A DNA stretch of 64,000 bases from Micromonospora sp. NBC_01796 (GTDB lineage Bacteria; Actinomycetota; Actinomycetes; Mycobacteriales; Micromonosporaceae): positions 5,812,001 to 5,876,000 of the forward strand of contig NZ_CP109078.1 in the NCBI RefSeq assembly GCF_035917455.1, given 5' to 3'. Below the pieces are notes generated by a model. The model was given only the letters and a program-made list of their open reading frames with translations, was not told the DNA's origin and made no database searches. Each line of letters opens with the position of its first letter. The stretch's first letter is position 1. A program made the translations under genes and the position numbers. Of this stretch, positions 33,533-42,258 are shown in pieces.

Positions 33533-34035
33533 GCTGCCTCCTCAGACGCAACTTCTGGAAGGCAAGCTAGGCGAGATCCATCGACCAGAATAGACATCCG
33601 ATCGGTCCGGGACCCCCGGAACCTAATCACTCACTGTGATCGCACCTTCTACCGGCAGAAACCGGCGGCGTCACCGAAAGTGTTGTCGACTATCGGACAG
33701 TCAATTGTGTTGCCGCCGAGCGGGCTAAATTGGACGGTTCGCCGCGGGCCCGGTGTGGGCCGCACCGGGCCGCGCGGTCCGGCTGGCTCTCCGTCGCGGA
33801 CCTCTGCGTTGTGACGAGGATGCTCCGCCGGGTGAGCGTCGACACGTGGGAACTCTCGGCCGGGCTCGGCGCCTTCGGCCTCGCCGGCATGCGGAGCGCC
33901 CGGCACCACCGGCACCAGACGGTCATGCTGCAACGGTCCGGCGGTCCTGCGGCAGCTTTCACCTACTCGGTTGTGGATTTCGGCAGGGGCGCTGTCGGCG
34001 TGGTGACACCAGCACTTCTTCCGCCAAACAACCGG
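33533..34035. other. Regulatory/intergenic region upstream of the RHS gene
   Basis: About 500 bp. On the minus strand the RHS ribosome site AGGAGG lies 4 bases before its ATG. AT-richer sequence around 33560-33720 probably holds its promoter. The hairpin at 33747-33771 separates it from the upstream cupin gene. No credible gene is seen. Confidence 0.5.
33747..33771 (-). terminator. Hairpin between cupin and RHS genes
   Basis: Arms GGCCCGGTG (33747-33755) and CACCGGGCC (33763-33771) pair perfectly around 7 bases. Lying about 265 bp beyond the cupin stop, it could separate cupin and RHS transcription. There is no U tract. Confidence 0.5.
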
Positions 34036-34533
34036 TCAGTCCCAGTTGTCGTGCCGGATGCCGAAGGCGTCCCGCTCGGACTCGGTAATCTCCAGCGAAC
34101 CGTCGCGGAGCCTGAGGAGGGTTTCGAAGTACTCCTCTCGCGGCGCGCCCGGCGCGAACAGCAACAGCATCGACGCTGGATCACCCGACTCGTTTCGGAA
34201 CCCGTGCATCCCGCCGGGTGGTACGTGCAGGAAGTCTCCGGCGCCGGCGTCGACCCATCGGTCGCCGGAGTACAGCCGGATGTTTCCGCCCAGGACGAAG
34301 AACGACTCGGAAAGGCCGCGGTGGAAGTGCGGGCCGGGTCCGCTTGGCTCCGGGCTGAAGTCCCACCGGTAGAGGCCGAAGTCGCCGTACGTCTCGGTGC
34401 CGCGCGCGAGGTAGGTGACCTTCACCCCGTTGGGGTAGGTGATGTCGGCCGGCTGGTCCGCTCTTCTCAGGTGCGTGCGGCTGTGACCGTGTTCCCCGTC
34501 GTAGCGCGAGGGTGGATAGGCGGGTAGCGACAA
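34036..34533 (-). CDS. Cupin-domain protein
   Basis: This encodes 165 residues from a TTG start at 34533, behind an AAGGGAAGGAA run. The two cupin motifs are visible: PGPHFHRGLSESFFVLGG (motif 1, G-x5-H-x-H-x3,4-E with His-x-His and Glu) and GDFLHVPPGGMHGFRN (motif 2, with the metal His). The protein thus can bind a divalent metal through three His and one Glu. Single-domain cupins of this length are isomerases, dioxygenases or sugar or small-molecule binders. There is no further clue to the substrate. It is a monocistronic gene on the minus strand upstream of the RHS gene, with a hairpin between them. Confidence 0.8.
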   Translation of the reverse strand: MSLPAYPPSRYDGEHGHSRTHLRRADQPADITYPNGVKVTYLARGTETYGDFGLYRWDFSPEPSGPGPHFHRGLSESFFVLGGNIRLYSGDRWVDAGAGDFLHVPPGGMHGFRNESGDPASMLLLFAPGAPREEYFETLLRLRDGSLEITESERDAFGIRHDNWD

Positions 34534-34605
34534 CGCGGTTCCTTCCCTTCTGCGAGGCGTGGACGTTCGTGGGTGGGTGCGACGCCGGATGGCCCTTGCC
34601 GGACT

Positions 34606-34866
34606 TTATCGGGCGGCGGTGCTCAGATGGTGCAGGAGCTTGCGTGCCAGGGCGTCCAGGGTGGTCAGTTCTCGGGGTGTGAGGCCGGCGGCCAGCAGGG
34701 CGGTGACGTTGGCGGTGTGCTGCGTCATGGCGGCGTCGACGGTGGCGTAGCCCTGTTCCGTGAGGCGGATCTGGAAGCTGCGCCGGTGCTCGCGGTCCAG
34801 GATCGCTTCGACACCCACTTCGTCGACAGCGCCCCCTGGCACCGGACTCGCGCAGCCGCCTGACCG
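34606..34866 (-). pseudogene. MarR-type regulator, C-terminal remnant
   Basis: The frame contains DREHRRSFQIRLTEQGYATV, the wing and following helix of a MarR winged helix ('D-x-R-x3-I/R-LTxxG'), then a dimerisation helix LTPRELTTLDALARKLLHHL. The first ~80 residues of the family, with the DNA-recognition helix, are missing: the sequence upstream becomes unrelated, and the gene stops only ~50 bp from the divergent reductase. A 5'-truncated, non-functional copy is the simplest reading. It may once have controlled the neighbouring reductase. Confidence 0.65.
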
Positions 34867-34914
34867 CACCCACCCTTACCGGCACCTGACTGCACGTACT
34901 CCTGAGGAGACATC

Positions 34915-35553
34915 ATGCGAAAGATCATCGCTTCCACCTACGCCACCCTCGACGGCTTCATCGACAACCCGCACCTGTGGTCCATGCAGCACAACAGCGA
35001 GGACGCCATGGCGTACGCCCTGAACCTCACGCTCGGCTGCGACGCGCTCCTGCTCGGCCGCGTCACGTACGAAGGCATGGCCCAGGCATGGCCGGCCATG
35101 GGCGGCAACCCCTACGCCGACCACGTCAACAGCATCGCCAAGTACGCCGTGTCCTCCACCCTGGAAAAGTCGGACGCGTGGGACAACTCCCACATCATCC
35201 CGGGCGACGAGCTCGTCGAAGCCGTGACCACACTGAAATCCGAAGCCGGCAAGGACATCCTCATCTGGGGTAACGGCCGACTCACCGACGATCTGGCCAA
35301 GCACGGGCTCCTGGACGAGTACAGGGTCTGGATCTACCCCGTCATCAAGGGCGGCGGCGAGGCTCTCTTCCGCCCTGAGAGCGCCGGCACCGTTGAACTC
35401 GTCGACAGTACGACCTTCACCTCGGGCATCGTCGTCCTGACCTATCGCCCCACGCGCCGCCAATCGAGCCCGGACCGGGCTAGCCAGAGCCCCTTGGAGC
35501 GGCAGGCGAACGCGCTTCGTGGTGCGGAGCCCGGCCCCGTCGGCATACGGTGA
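34915..35553 (+). CDS. RibD C-terminal / dihydrofolate-reductase-like family protein
   Basis: This encodes 212 residues from the ATG at 34915, behind an AGGAG. The N-terminus MRKIIASTYATLDGFIDNP is typical of this group of NADPH-binding DHFR-fold reductases. Other marks are CDALLLGRVTYEGMAQAWPA, KYAVSSTLEKSDAWDNSHII, KDILIWGNGRLTDDLAKHGL and LDEYRVWIYPVIKGGGEALF. Such 'dihydrofolate reductase family' proteins are usually about 185 residues and reduce pterin-like or flavin-precursor compounds, or have unknown substrates. Here the frame extends about 25 residues past the usual end (after IVVLTYRP), with basic low-complexity sequence, probably from loss of the original stop. A truncated MarR-type gene lies divergently upstream. 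Confidence 0.85.
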   Translation: MRKIIASTYATLDGFIDNPHLWSMQHNSEDAMAYALNLTLGCDALLLGRVTYEGMAQAWPAMGGNPYADHVNSIAKYAVSSTLEKSDAWDNSHIIPGDELVEAVTTLKSEAGKDILIWGNGRLTDDLAKHGLLDEYRVWIYPVIKGGGEALFRPESAGTVELVDSTTFTSGIVVLTYRPTRRQSSPDRASQSPLERQANALRGAEPGPVGIR

Positions 35554-35582
35554 GGACGTAATCGACCTTGGAGGGCTGGCAC

Positions 35583-37172
35583 GTGGCGACGGAGGATTGG
35601 TTCCTCACCGCGCGGGAGCGCGGCAACCCGACCTCCCACCTACCCGCCTCTACCAGCGGAAACCAGGCCGAACCGCTGATTCATGGCGCGGCGTACTTCG
35701 ATCGGTTGGTGACCGAGGTCGAGTCGTTGCGGGCCGGGGACCATCTGTTCTTCACCGACTGGCGGGGTGACCCGGACCAACGGATGCGCCCGGATGGTCC
35801 CACCGTGTCCGAGTTATTCTGCCGGGCGGCGCAACGTGGCGTGGTGGTCAAAGGTCTGATCTGGCGTTCTCACCTGGACCGGCTCCAGTACAGCGAGGAG
35901 GAGAACCGCAGCCTCAGCGAGGCCGTCTCGGCCGCCGGTGGCGAGGTGCTCCTCGACCAGCGGGTCCGGCGGGGCGGATCGCACCACCAGAAGTTGGTGG
36001 TGCTGCGGCACCCGAACGAGCCGGAGCGGGACATCGCCTTCGCCGGTGGGATCGACCTCTGTCACAGCCGGCGCGATGACGCCGACCACCGGGGCGACCC
36101 GCAGGCGGTGGCGATGTCACCCCGCTACGGCGACCGCCCACCCTGGCACGACGTGCAGTTGGCGGTGCGGGGGCCGGTGGTCGGTGCGCTGGACACCGTG
36201 TTCCGGGAGCGCTGGACCGATCCGATGCCGCTGGACTCGGAGAACCCCATGGCGTACCTGCGGGACCGGCTGCGCGGGGCGGACCTGAGAGCCGACCCGC
36301 TGCCGGCCCAGCCCCCCGACCCGCCGCCCTGCGGGCCGCACCACATCCAGGTGCTGCGCACCTATCCGGCGGTCCGGCCGCGCTACTCGTTCGCTCCGGA
36401 CGGGGAGCGTACGGTGGCCCGTGGCTACACCAAGGCGATCCACCGGGCCCGGAAGCTGATCTACCTCGAGGACCAGTACCTCTGGTCGACCGAGGTGGCC
36501 GACCTGTTCGCCGCCGCGTTGCGGGCCAACCCGGAGTTGCACCTGGTCGCCGTGGTGCCCCGCTACCCCGACGTGGACGGTCGACTGGCCCTGCCGCCGA
36601 ACATGGTGGGGCGGGAGCAGGCGCTCGCCCTCTGCGAGCGCGCCGCACCCGAGCGGGTGCACGTCTTCGACGTGGAGAACCGGTCCGGTGACCCGGTGTA
36701 CGTGCACGCCAAGGTCTGTGTGGTGGACGACGTCTGGGCGAGCGTGGGCAGCGACAACTTCAACCGCCGATCGTGGACCCACGACAGCGAACTGTCCTGC
36801 GCCGTACTCGACGACACGGCCGACGACCGGGCGCCCACCGACCCGTCCGGGCTCGGCGACGGGGCCCGCCGGTTCGCCCGCGAACTGCGGCTGCGGCTGT
36901 GGCGCGAGCACCTGGACCGGGCCGCCGACGGCAGCGAGGACGACGACCTGCTCGATCCGCAGGAGGCGGTGCGAGCCATCGCGGCCGGCGCGGCGGCGCT
37001 ACAGGCGTGGCATGACGGTGGCGAACTCGGGCCCCGGCCGCCGGGTCGGCTACGCCCGCACCAACCGGAACGGCTGCGCTGGTTGACCCGGGTCTGGGCG
37101 GTTCCGGTCTACCGCCTGGTCTACGACCCGGACGGCCGTCCCTGGCACGCCCGGCGCAGTGGGAGCTGGTAG
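35583..37172 (+). CDS. Phospholipase D-family protein
   Basis: This encodes 529 residues from the GTG at 35583, with GGAGGGC 5-11 bases upstream. It has two HKD-type motifs: SHHQKLVVL (His135, Lys137) followed by DIAFAGGIDL, and VHAKVCVVDDVWASVGSDNF (His375, Lys377, then Asp, and the GSDNFN end). This pairing forms the single active site of bitopic PLD enzymes, which hydrolyse or transfer phosphatidyl groups or cut phosphodiesters through a phosphohistidine. The gap between the motifs fits PLD/cardiolipin synthase-like proteins of this length. There is no signal peptide, so it acts in the cytoplasm or at the inner membrane. Substrate unknown. It lies 29 bp after the reductase gene, possibly in one transcript. 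Confidence 0.85.
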   Translation: MATEDWFLTARERGNPTSHLPASTSGNQAEPLIHGAAYFDRLVTEVESLRAGDHLFFTDWRGDPDQRMRPDGPTVSELFCRAAQRGVVVKGLIWRSHLDRLQYSEEENRSLSEAVSAAGGEVLLDQRVRRGGSHHQKLVVLRHPNEPERDIAFAGGIDLCHSRRDDADHRGDPQAVAMSPRYGDRPPWHDVQLAVRGPVVGALDTVFRERWTDPMPLDSENPMAYLRDRLRGADLRADPLPAQPPDPPPCGPHHIQVLRTYPAVRPRYSFAPDGERTVARGYTKAIHRARKLIYLEDQYLWSTEVADLFAAALRANPELHLVAVVPRYPDVDGRLALPPNMVGREQALALCERAAPERVHVFDVENRSGDPVYVHAKVCVVDDVWASVGSDNFNRRSWTHDSELSCAVLDDTADDRAPTDPSGLGDGARRFARELRLRLWREHLDRAADGSEDDDLLDPQEAVRAIAAGAAALQAWHDGGELGPRPPGRLRPHQPERLRWLTRVWAVPVYRLVYDPDGRPWHARRSGSW

Positions 37173-37347
37173 CGGGCGACCGACACCCCGGCGCCGGCTC
37201 GGATCGTCGGGCCGGTCGGTCGGCCTTCGTGTGTGCTCGGGTACCTGGCGCCGGTGCGCGACACCGCCGTACCCCTGCGGCCGGCCGGCTGGGGAGCGTT
37301 GGCCACCGTCTACGCCACGCGCGTGTTGAACAGCATGCCGGCGGATT

Positions 37348-37670
37348 TGGTACCGGGTCACCGTGTTGATCGGTCTCCCGCTGCTGCTCGGCGCGCGTAC
37401 CTGCCGGTGGTGCGACAGGAGGCCCGCCAGGTGGAGCGGCGGGTCGCGGAGGAGCGGCGGCGCCGGGTGTCGGAACTGGCTCTGGTCCGGGCCAACGAAC
37501 GCAGTGCCATCGCGCGGGAACTGCATGACACGCCCAACACATCGCGTCGATCGTGCTGCGGGCAGGCACCTCGATTTCGACGTGGTGGTGGACGGCGAAG
37601 CCCTCGACGGTCACTCCCGCGCGGGGCGCCTGCCCCGGACCACGGTCACCGGCACCACCGTACGAACCCG
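37348..37670 (+). pseudogene. Sensor histidine kinase remnant (NarL-associated type)
   Basis: Pieces in different frames are recognisable: a membrane helix (VTVLIGLPLLLGA), a charged coiled coil (RQVERRVAEERRRRVSELAL), then RANERSAIARELHD, the phospho-accepting His box of the HisKA_3 class, continued after a frame change by HIASIVLRAG. Nothing of the ATPase domain or of the upstream sensor remains. It is the residue of a deleted kinase gene that abuts the phospholipase D gene on the left and a convergent small gene on the right. Confidence 0.7.
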
Positions 37671-37686
37671 CAGGGCCGGTCCCGTC

Positions 37687-38121
37687 CTACAGTCTGACCA
37701 GCGCGACGTCCCACTGGCCGTGCAGTTCCTCCCACCCGGCCACGATCTCGCCGATCGGCAGCGGATTACGCCCCGGATCGTCGTCGCGGTTCAGTTCGCA
37801 TCCCTGCTGCTCAAGCTCCCGGAGCACCCGCTCGGCGTCGTCGACCGACCCGTCGGTCACGAGCCGCAGGTAGCCGATCCGCCAGTCGTCGGTGCGCGGT
37901 GGTGCGAGCGCGAGGTCGCGCCCGGAGGCGAACCGTCCACTGACGGCGTACAGGGAACGGCTCGCGTCGACGCGTAGCGGCCCGTCGTCGGACATCGCGA
38001 CGTCCGGATGGAGGAACATCCGCTCGCCGGTGAGGACGGCGGGTTCGAGCCACTCGGCAAGACGGTCGAGTTCGGTCTCGTAGAGGAAGTTGCCCCATGC
38101 GTAGAGTGCGAATTCGGCCAC
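37687..38121 (-). CDS. Small acidic protein downstream of the NucA/NucB-like toxin, candidate immunity
   Basis: This encodes 144 residues from the ATG at 38121. It contains MAEFALYAWGNFLYETELDR, LAEWLEPAVLTGERMFLHPD, DWRIGYLRLVTDGSVDDAER, VLRELEQQGCELNRDDDP and a C-terminal VAGWEELHGQWDVALVRL. It is acidic and has no membrane segment. I do not recognise a named family. Its position, 107 bp after the stop of a secreted nuclease-domain protein on the same strand with a strong hairpin between them, parallels the RHS/CdiI pair elsewhere in the window. An acidic partner for a DNA-binding nuclease would fit an immunity role. This is inferred from context only. Confidence 0.55.
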   Translation of the reverse strand: MAEFALYAWGNFLYETELDRLAEWLEPAVLTGERMFLHPDVAMSDDGPLRVDASRSLYAVSGRFASGRDLALAPPRTDDWRIGYLRLVTDGSVDDAERVLRELEQQGCELNRDDDPGRNPLPIGEIVAGWEELHGQWDVALVRL

Positions 38122-38160
38122 GGGCGCCGATCGTACGCGGCGGACGAGGTGCGGACGAGG

Positions 38161-38202
38161 CCGTCGCGCCCCGGCGGGTGGTTGCCCACCGAGGCGCGAC
38201 GG
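38161..38202 (-). terminator. Hairpin between NucA/NucB-like gene and its small downstream gene
   Basis: Perfect 10-bp arms CCGTCGCGCC (38161-38170) and GGCGCGACGG (38193-38202) enclose a 22-base segment that can itself pair (GGGTGG with CCACC). It sits 27 bp after the toxin stop and 40 bp before the small gene. Confidence 0.65.
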
Positions 38203-38228
38203 TCCGTCGTACGAGGTCGGGAGCGCGG

Positions 38229-41200
38229 CTACTGCTGGTCGCAGTACGTGTCGCCGGGCTCGTCCGGTGGCTCACTCGGGTTCGGGTCGTCGGGGTCGAC
38301 CGGTTGGCCGACGATCTGGACGAAGAACGGGTCCCCGGGCAGGATGCGGTGCTTCTGGTAGAACCAGCCCAGCCGGGAACCGGAGGCGCAGTTGTCCTTC
38401 AGCGGGATCTCGTCCACCGAGTAGGACAACGGCCCGGTCAGGGCCCCCTCCTTGGTCGAGGCGAACGGGTACTCGTCGCACGAGTCCCGGTTGGTGCCCC
38501 AGATCCGGTTGCAGGCGGCGATGGCGAGGTCCCGGTTGTTCTTGATGCCGCCGCCGGTCAGCCGGTGCAGCGGGTCGTTGCTCTCCCTCGAGCCGGGGAT
38601 GTGCTTGCGCTGGCCCGCGGGCGGCAACGGTTCGGTCAGGTTGGGGGTCTGCTGTGCGGTGTCGATGTGCTCGGCCGAGTGCTGCACCTTGAGATCGTTC
38701 TTGTTCAACTTGAAGGTCGAGACGCCGTTCCTGATCACACAGCCGCCGTTGTAGACGGAGATGTTCGGTGAGGAGTCGCAGCGGATGGCCTTGTGCGTGC
38801 CGAAGGCGGTGAACTTGACCCGGTCGTAGACGAATTCGATACCCGCGTTGATGTCGCAGTTGGCGGTGTAGTGCCGCCCCACCCCGACGGGCGTCGGGGA
38901 GCGGAGCGTGTGGTCGACCGTGACACCGGCCGTCCACTGCGCGTACGTCTTGGTCACCCGGTCCGTCCCACTGGTGAGCTGGCAGGGGTCGGGCGACCCC
39001 ACACCCCTGGTTCTGAGCAGGAGCAGCGACACCGGCATGACGGCCGGCGGGGGAGTGCCCCAGACGGTCCGGAAGTCGTCCAGCCGCCATTTCAGCTTGG
39101 TGTCCCGAGCCGCGAGGTGTGAACTGTCCCGGACACCACGGAACGTGGTGACGAGTTGGGTGATCCGGAACGACACCGCCCCGACCTGCACCCAGACACC
39201 GCCCCGGTTGCGGACCCAGGATTCGAACAGCCCGGTCTGCTTGTGGCAGGCGTTGTACTGGTTCTTGATCCAGCCCTTGGACGCGTACGCCTTGGTCGTC
39301 GCCGAGGTCCCGTCGCATTCGGCCAGGGTGATCTGTCCGGGGCTGGTGGGCGAGGGCGCCGCCGCGTCGACCGCGCGCCCACCGTCGCCCGGTACCCGCG
39401 AACCGGTCGTGAGCGCCCCGCTGCCGGACAGGGTCACCTCCAGCACGGGCGGAACCGGCTCGCCCTCCCACGGCACGGCGGAGTCGAAGTAGCGTTCGTG
39501 CTGGCCCTCCCCGGCCTCCGGAACCGTACGCAGGGCCAGGCCGTGGTTGGCCGTACCGGTCGCCCACGATTGGGCGGTCGCGGTCACCGGCCAGCTCATC
39601 GTCCCGACGCCCTCGCAGTCGGGGGTGGCGTCCGCGGCCACACCGGTCGCGCCCGTGGCCGGCTGCCGGTTCCAGGCGAGTGTCTCCGGGGCCCAGGAGC
39701 CGGTCACCGGGAACACCCGGATGTCGATCGTGTCGGTGTCGCACCAGGCGAAGACCTGGTTCAGCCGCAGCGTGGCGCTGCGTACCGTACGTCCGGCCAG
39801 CGCCGTCGTGTCGAACCTCAGGTACGTACGGGACAGGTCGTGCGTGCCGTCGCCCCAGTCGTAGCTGCCGGCGACGAGCAGTGGCTCGCCCTGCTCCTCG
39901 AAGCCCCAGTTGGTGGTGGCGACACCGGCGACCAGTGGCAGCTCCAGCGTCTGGTCCTCACCGGGCGGCCCGGTCGGTGGTGGTGTCGGTTCGGAAGGTG
40001 TCGGGGTGGGGGTGGTCGGGGTGGGATTCGGCCCGGTCGGGGTGGGGTCCGGGGGCACCGGATCCTCACCGGGCGGCGCGTTCGGGTTGCTCGCCGCGTC
40101 CCGATCCTCCTGGGTCAGTCCCTCCGGTGCCGAGTAGTCGTCCATCTCCAGGTCGTCGAAGGTGACGCCCTCGGTCTCCGCGAACCGGATCGCATCCTCG
40201 TCGCTGCGCCTCGGCATCTGCGGCGGTACGTCGGTCATCCTGGCCTGCGCCGCCTCCGCGTCGGCCCAGGTCCGGTTGACCACGTCGGGACCGTGCTCGT
40301 CCGCGTAGGTGGACAGGATGGTCACCTGCTCGGCGGGTTCGTAGTCGACGAAGAGCACCGGCCCGGTCTCGCTGCTCTCCGAGGAGCGGTACTGCCGCCA
40401 GTTGGTGGCCTCCGACTCGTTCACCGCGCGCAGTTGGAAGCCGAGGTCCGGCGCACCGTCCGCCCATGCCTGGGTGATCGCCTCGACCGAGTGGTACAGC
40501 TCGCCCTCACCCCAGGAACAGGTGTCGCTGTAGGCGGCCTGGTTGCTGCTCTGCCCGGTGGTGGTGGCCGAGGGCTGCACGCTCCAGCGCAGTGTCGCCG
40601 GACTCCAGTCGCTGGTGATCCGGCGGGCGACGATGCCCGAGCCCACCTGGGACCCGCAGGCGTTCGAGCGGTAGTTCCAGATCCGCAGGTCGGCGTTGAG
40701 GATGGTGGATCCGACGAGGTTCGTGCCGGCGATGTGGTAGCGGATGTAGGTGCGCCAGGTTTCCGCGGCGCTGCTGGACGACCGGCCGGCCCGCAACCAG
40801 GTCGCCGAGGCCTGCGAGTTCGGGTACTGGACGCTGGAGACGAAGGTGTCCTCGTCCAGTCCCGCGCCGACCCATTCGGAAGCCAGTCCGATCGTCACGG
40901 GGTAGGCCACGTCGCGGTCGGCAAGGAAGACCGGGTCGGGCGTGAGCGTGAGTACCGGTCCCACCGAGTCGTGGGTCACCGACGCCGACGCGATCCCCCG
41001 AACACCCGAGTCCGGGGTGTCGACCGCCTTGGCGTCGAGCATCGTCGCCGCCGAGACGTCGGCAAAGGTGCTGGTCCTGCCCGTGTCGGTGGCGAGCAGA
41101 CGAGGGCCGCCGGACTTGTCCTTCCCGTACGTCATCCGTTCCGGAAGGGTGACCGGTACGCGGAACGTCGGCTTCCCCTCCGGCCGCTGCCGGATGACGA

Positions 41201-41777
41201 TCGACTGGTCGAACCCGGTGGAGGTGGCCGTGACCACCAGGTCGATGCCCGGGGACACCGCGTCGGGGTAGGTGGCCGCACTGCCCGACAGCACCGGCCG
41301 GGGCAGCGGGCGCGGCCAGCGTACGGCGGACCGGTCCCGGCCGTTGCGGCTGCGGAGAACGGTCGTGTCGCCACCCGAGGACAGGTCGAGCCCCACCGGG
41401 GTCGCCTTGGGCCGGATGACCCCGTTGCGCTCCACCAGGGTGGTGTCGACCGGCACCCACCGGTCCCGCTGCTTGACCCGGACCGGCTCGCTGTGCAGTT
41501 CGGCGTGGAGCGTACGGCCGTCGCTGTTGGCCCACGTGCTGGACCGTTCCGTCCGCATCGACTCGATCTCGACGCGTCGGTTCTGTTTCCTGGCCGCCTG
41601 TTGTGCGGCCTTGACCGGGTCGAGCCGGCTGGCCGTCGACTCGGGTTCGGGCTGGTTGGCGCTGGCCCGGAACGGACCGCCGATCAGCAGCGACGCGGTC
41701 AGTACGGCGACGGCCGCGACGGCCACCGCCCGCCACTGCCCGGGTCCGCGCGCGGACGGGCTCATGGATCCTGTCAT
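38229..41777 (-). CDS. Large secreted DNRLRE protein with NucA/NucB-like nuclease domain
   Basis: This encodes 1182 residues. The ATG at 41777 has GAGGGGAG upstream and begins MTGSMSPSARGPGQWRAVAV; a longer frame to 42086 lacks a signal and site. A hydrophobic signal segment (AVAAVAVLTASLLIGGPFRA) is followed by a beta-rich N-terminal half with a DNRLRE-type domain (ATWLRAGRSSSSAAETWRTY, LNADLRIWNYRSNACG). A Pro/Thr-rich linker at ~566-606 leads to a second DNRLRE domain (RTYLRFDTTALAGRTVRSAT; ~615-790). The C-terminal ~100 residues have CDEYPFASTKEGAL (~1100), a NucA/NucB-type deoxyribonuclease signature (D-x-D/E-x-P), then SVDEIPLKDNC and a terminal Cys. DNRLRE proteins act as secreted shells or passengers in polymorphic toxins. 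The nuclease activity is inferred. Confidence 0.8.
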   Translation of the reverse strand: MTGSMSPSARGPGQWRAVAVAAVAVLTASLLIGGPFRASANQPEPESTASRLDPVKAAQQAARKQNRRVEIESMRTERSSTWANSDGRTLHAELHSEPVRVKQRDRWVPVDTTLVERNGVIRPKATPVGLDLSSGGDTTVLRSRNGRDRSAVRWPRPLPRPVLSGSAATYPDAVSPGIDLVVTATSTGFDQSIVIRQRPEGKPTFRVPVTLPERMTYGKDKSGGPRLLATDTGRTSTFADVSAATMLDAKAVDTPDSGVRGIASASVTHDSVGPVLTLTPDPVFLADRDVAYPVTIGLASEWVGAGLDEDTFVSSVQYPNSQASATWLRAGRSSSSAAETWRTYIRYHIAGTNLVGSTILNADLRIWNYRSNACGSQVGSGIVARRITSDWSPATLRWSVQPSATTTGQSSNQAAYSDTCSWGEGELYHSVEAITQAWADGAPDLGFQLRAVNESEATNWRQYRSSESSETGPVLFVDYEPAEQVTILSTYADEHGPDVVNRTWADAEAAQARMTDVPPQMPRRSDEDAIRFAETEGVTFDDLEMDDYSAPEGLTQEDRDAASNPNAPPGEDPVPPDPTPTGPNPTPTTPTPTPSEPTPPPTGPPGEDQTLELPLVAGVATTNWGFEEQGEPLLVAGSYDWGDGTHDLSRTYLRFDTTALAGRTVRSATLRLNQVFAWCDTDTIDIRVFPVTGSWAPETLAWNRQPATGATGVAADATPDCEGVGTMSWPVTATAQSWATGTANHGLALRTVPEAGEGQHERYFDSAVPWEGEPVPPVLEVTLSGSGALTTGSRVPGDGGRAVDAAAPSPTSPGQITLAECDGTSATTKAYASKGWIKNQYNACHKQTGLFESWVRNRGGVWVQVGAVSFRITQLVTTFRGVRDSSHLAARDTKLKWRLDDFRTVWGTPPPAVMPVSLLLLRTRGVGSPDPCQLTSGTDRVTKTYAQWTAGVTVDHTLRSPTPVGVGRHYTANCDINAGIEFVYDRVKFTAFGTHKAIRCDSSPNISVYNGGCVIRNGVSTFKLNKNDLKVQHSAEHIDTAQQTPNLTEPLPPAGQRKHIPGSRESNDPLHRLTGGGIKNNRDLAIAACNRIWGTNRDSCDEYPFASTKEGALTGPLSYSVDEIPLKDNCASGSRLGWFYQKHRILPGDPFFVQIVGQPVDPDDPNPSEPPDEPGDTYCDQQ

Positions 41778-42258
41778 CTCGCTCCCCTCGGAGCACAAGG
41801 AATAGATAGGCAACCATCTCCCGGTGGCCTGGAACGGAACCTTGGGTAATCCTTGAATCGTCCGTTCGGGAACCCTGCCGCAGGTCGGGCGCGGCGGGGT
41901 TGACGGAGGGACCGGGGCCGCCCATGCATCGGGCGGCCGCACGCCGGTTGGACGAGGCATTGCGGGGCTGCTCGGTACGTCGACGGCGACCGGGCGCGGG
42001 TGACGCCGTACGTGGCGGATAGGGCCGCCCGGCCCGTGCCGCTGTCCGCGTCCGCGGGACGCGGGCAAGCCCCGTGCAGGGGTCAACGACGCAGCCGGTT
42101 GCGAAACTGCTTCAATACTGCGTTAGCGGGGGCGATCGAGGCTCCTGACGCATTACGCGACCCTCCGTGCCGGACAGGTGACACCGGGTGTCCGTTCGGT
42201 GTACTCGATCGCTGCACGACGCTGGCCCGATGTCGGCACGACCCGGACGGAGGAGGAA
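41778..42258. other. Divergent intergenic region, NucA/NucB-like and ABC-transporter promoters
   Basis: About 480 bp between the secreted nuclease gene (minus) and the ABC operon (plus). A short AT-rich run around 42093-42125 (TTGCGAAACTGC then TACTGCGTTAGC) may carry the plus-strand promoter. AGGAGG at 42251 is the ABC ribosome site. No gene is seen. Confidence 0.5.

Noticed and set aside
34036-37172. Biosynthetic gene cluster around the cupin, reductase and PLD genes
   Set aside because: No core synthase, carrier protein, precursor peptide or tailoring set is present; the genes point in different directions.
35583-37172. PLD-family protein as a nuclease toxin of the secreted systems
   Set aside because: It has no signal peptide, no RHS/pre-toxin region and no small downstream gene; a lipid or phosphodiester enzyme is the simpler reading.
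41778-42086. Longer start for the DNRLRE/NucA-NucB-like protein at 42086
   Set aside because: The extension is basic and Pro/Arg-rich, has no ribosome site and would bury the signal peptide about 115 residues inside; ATG 41777 has a strong site and precedes the signal.
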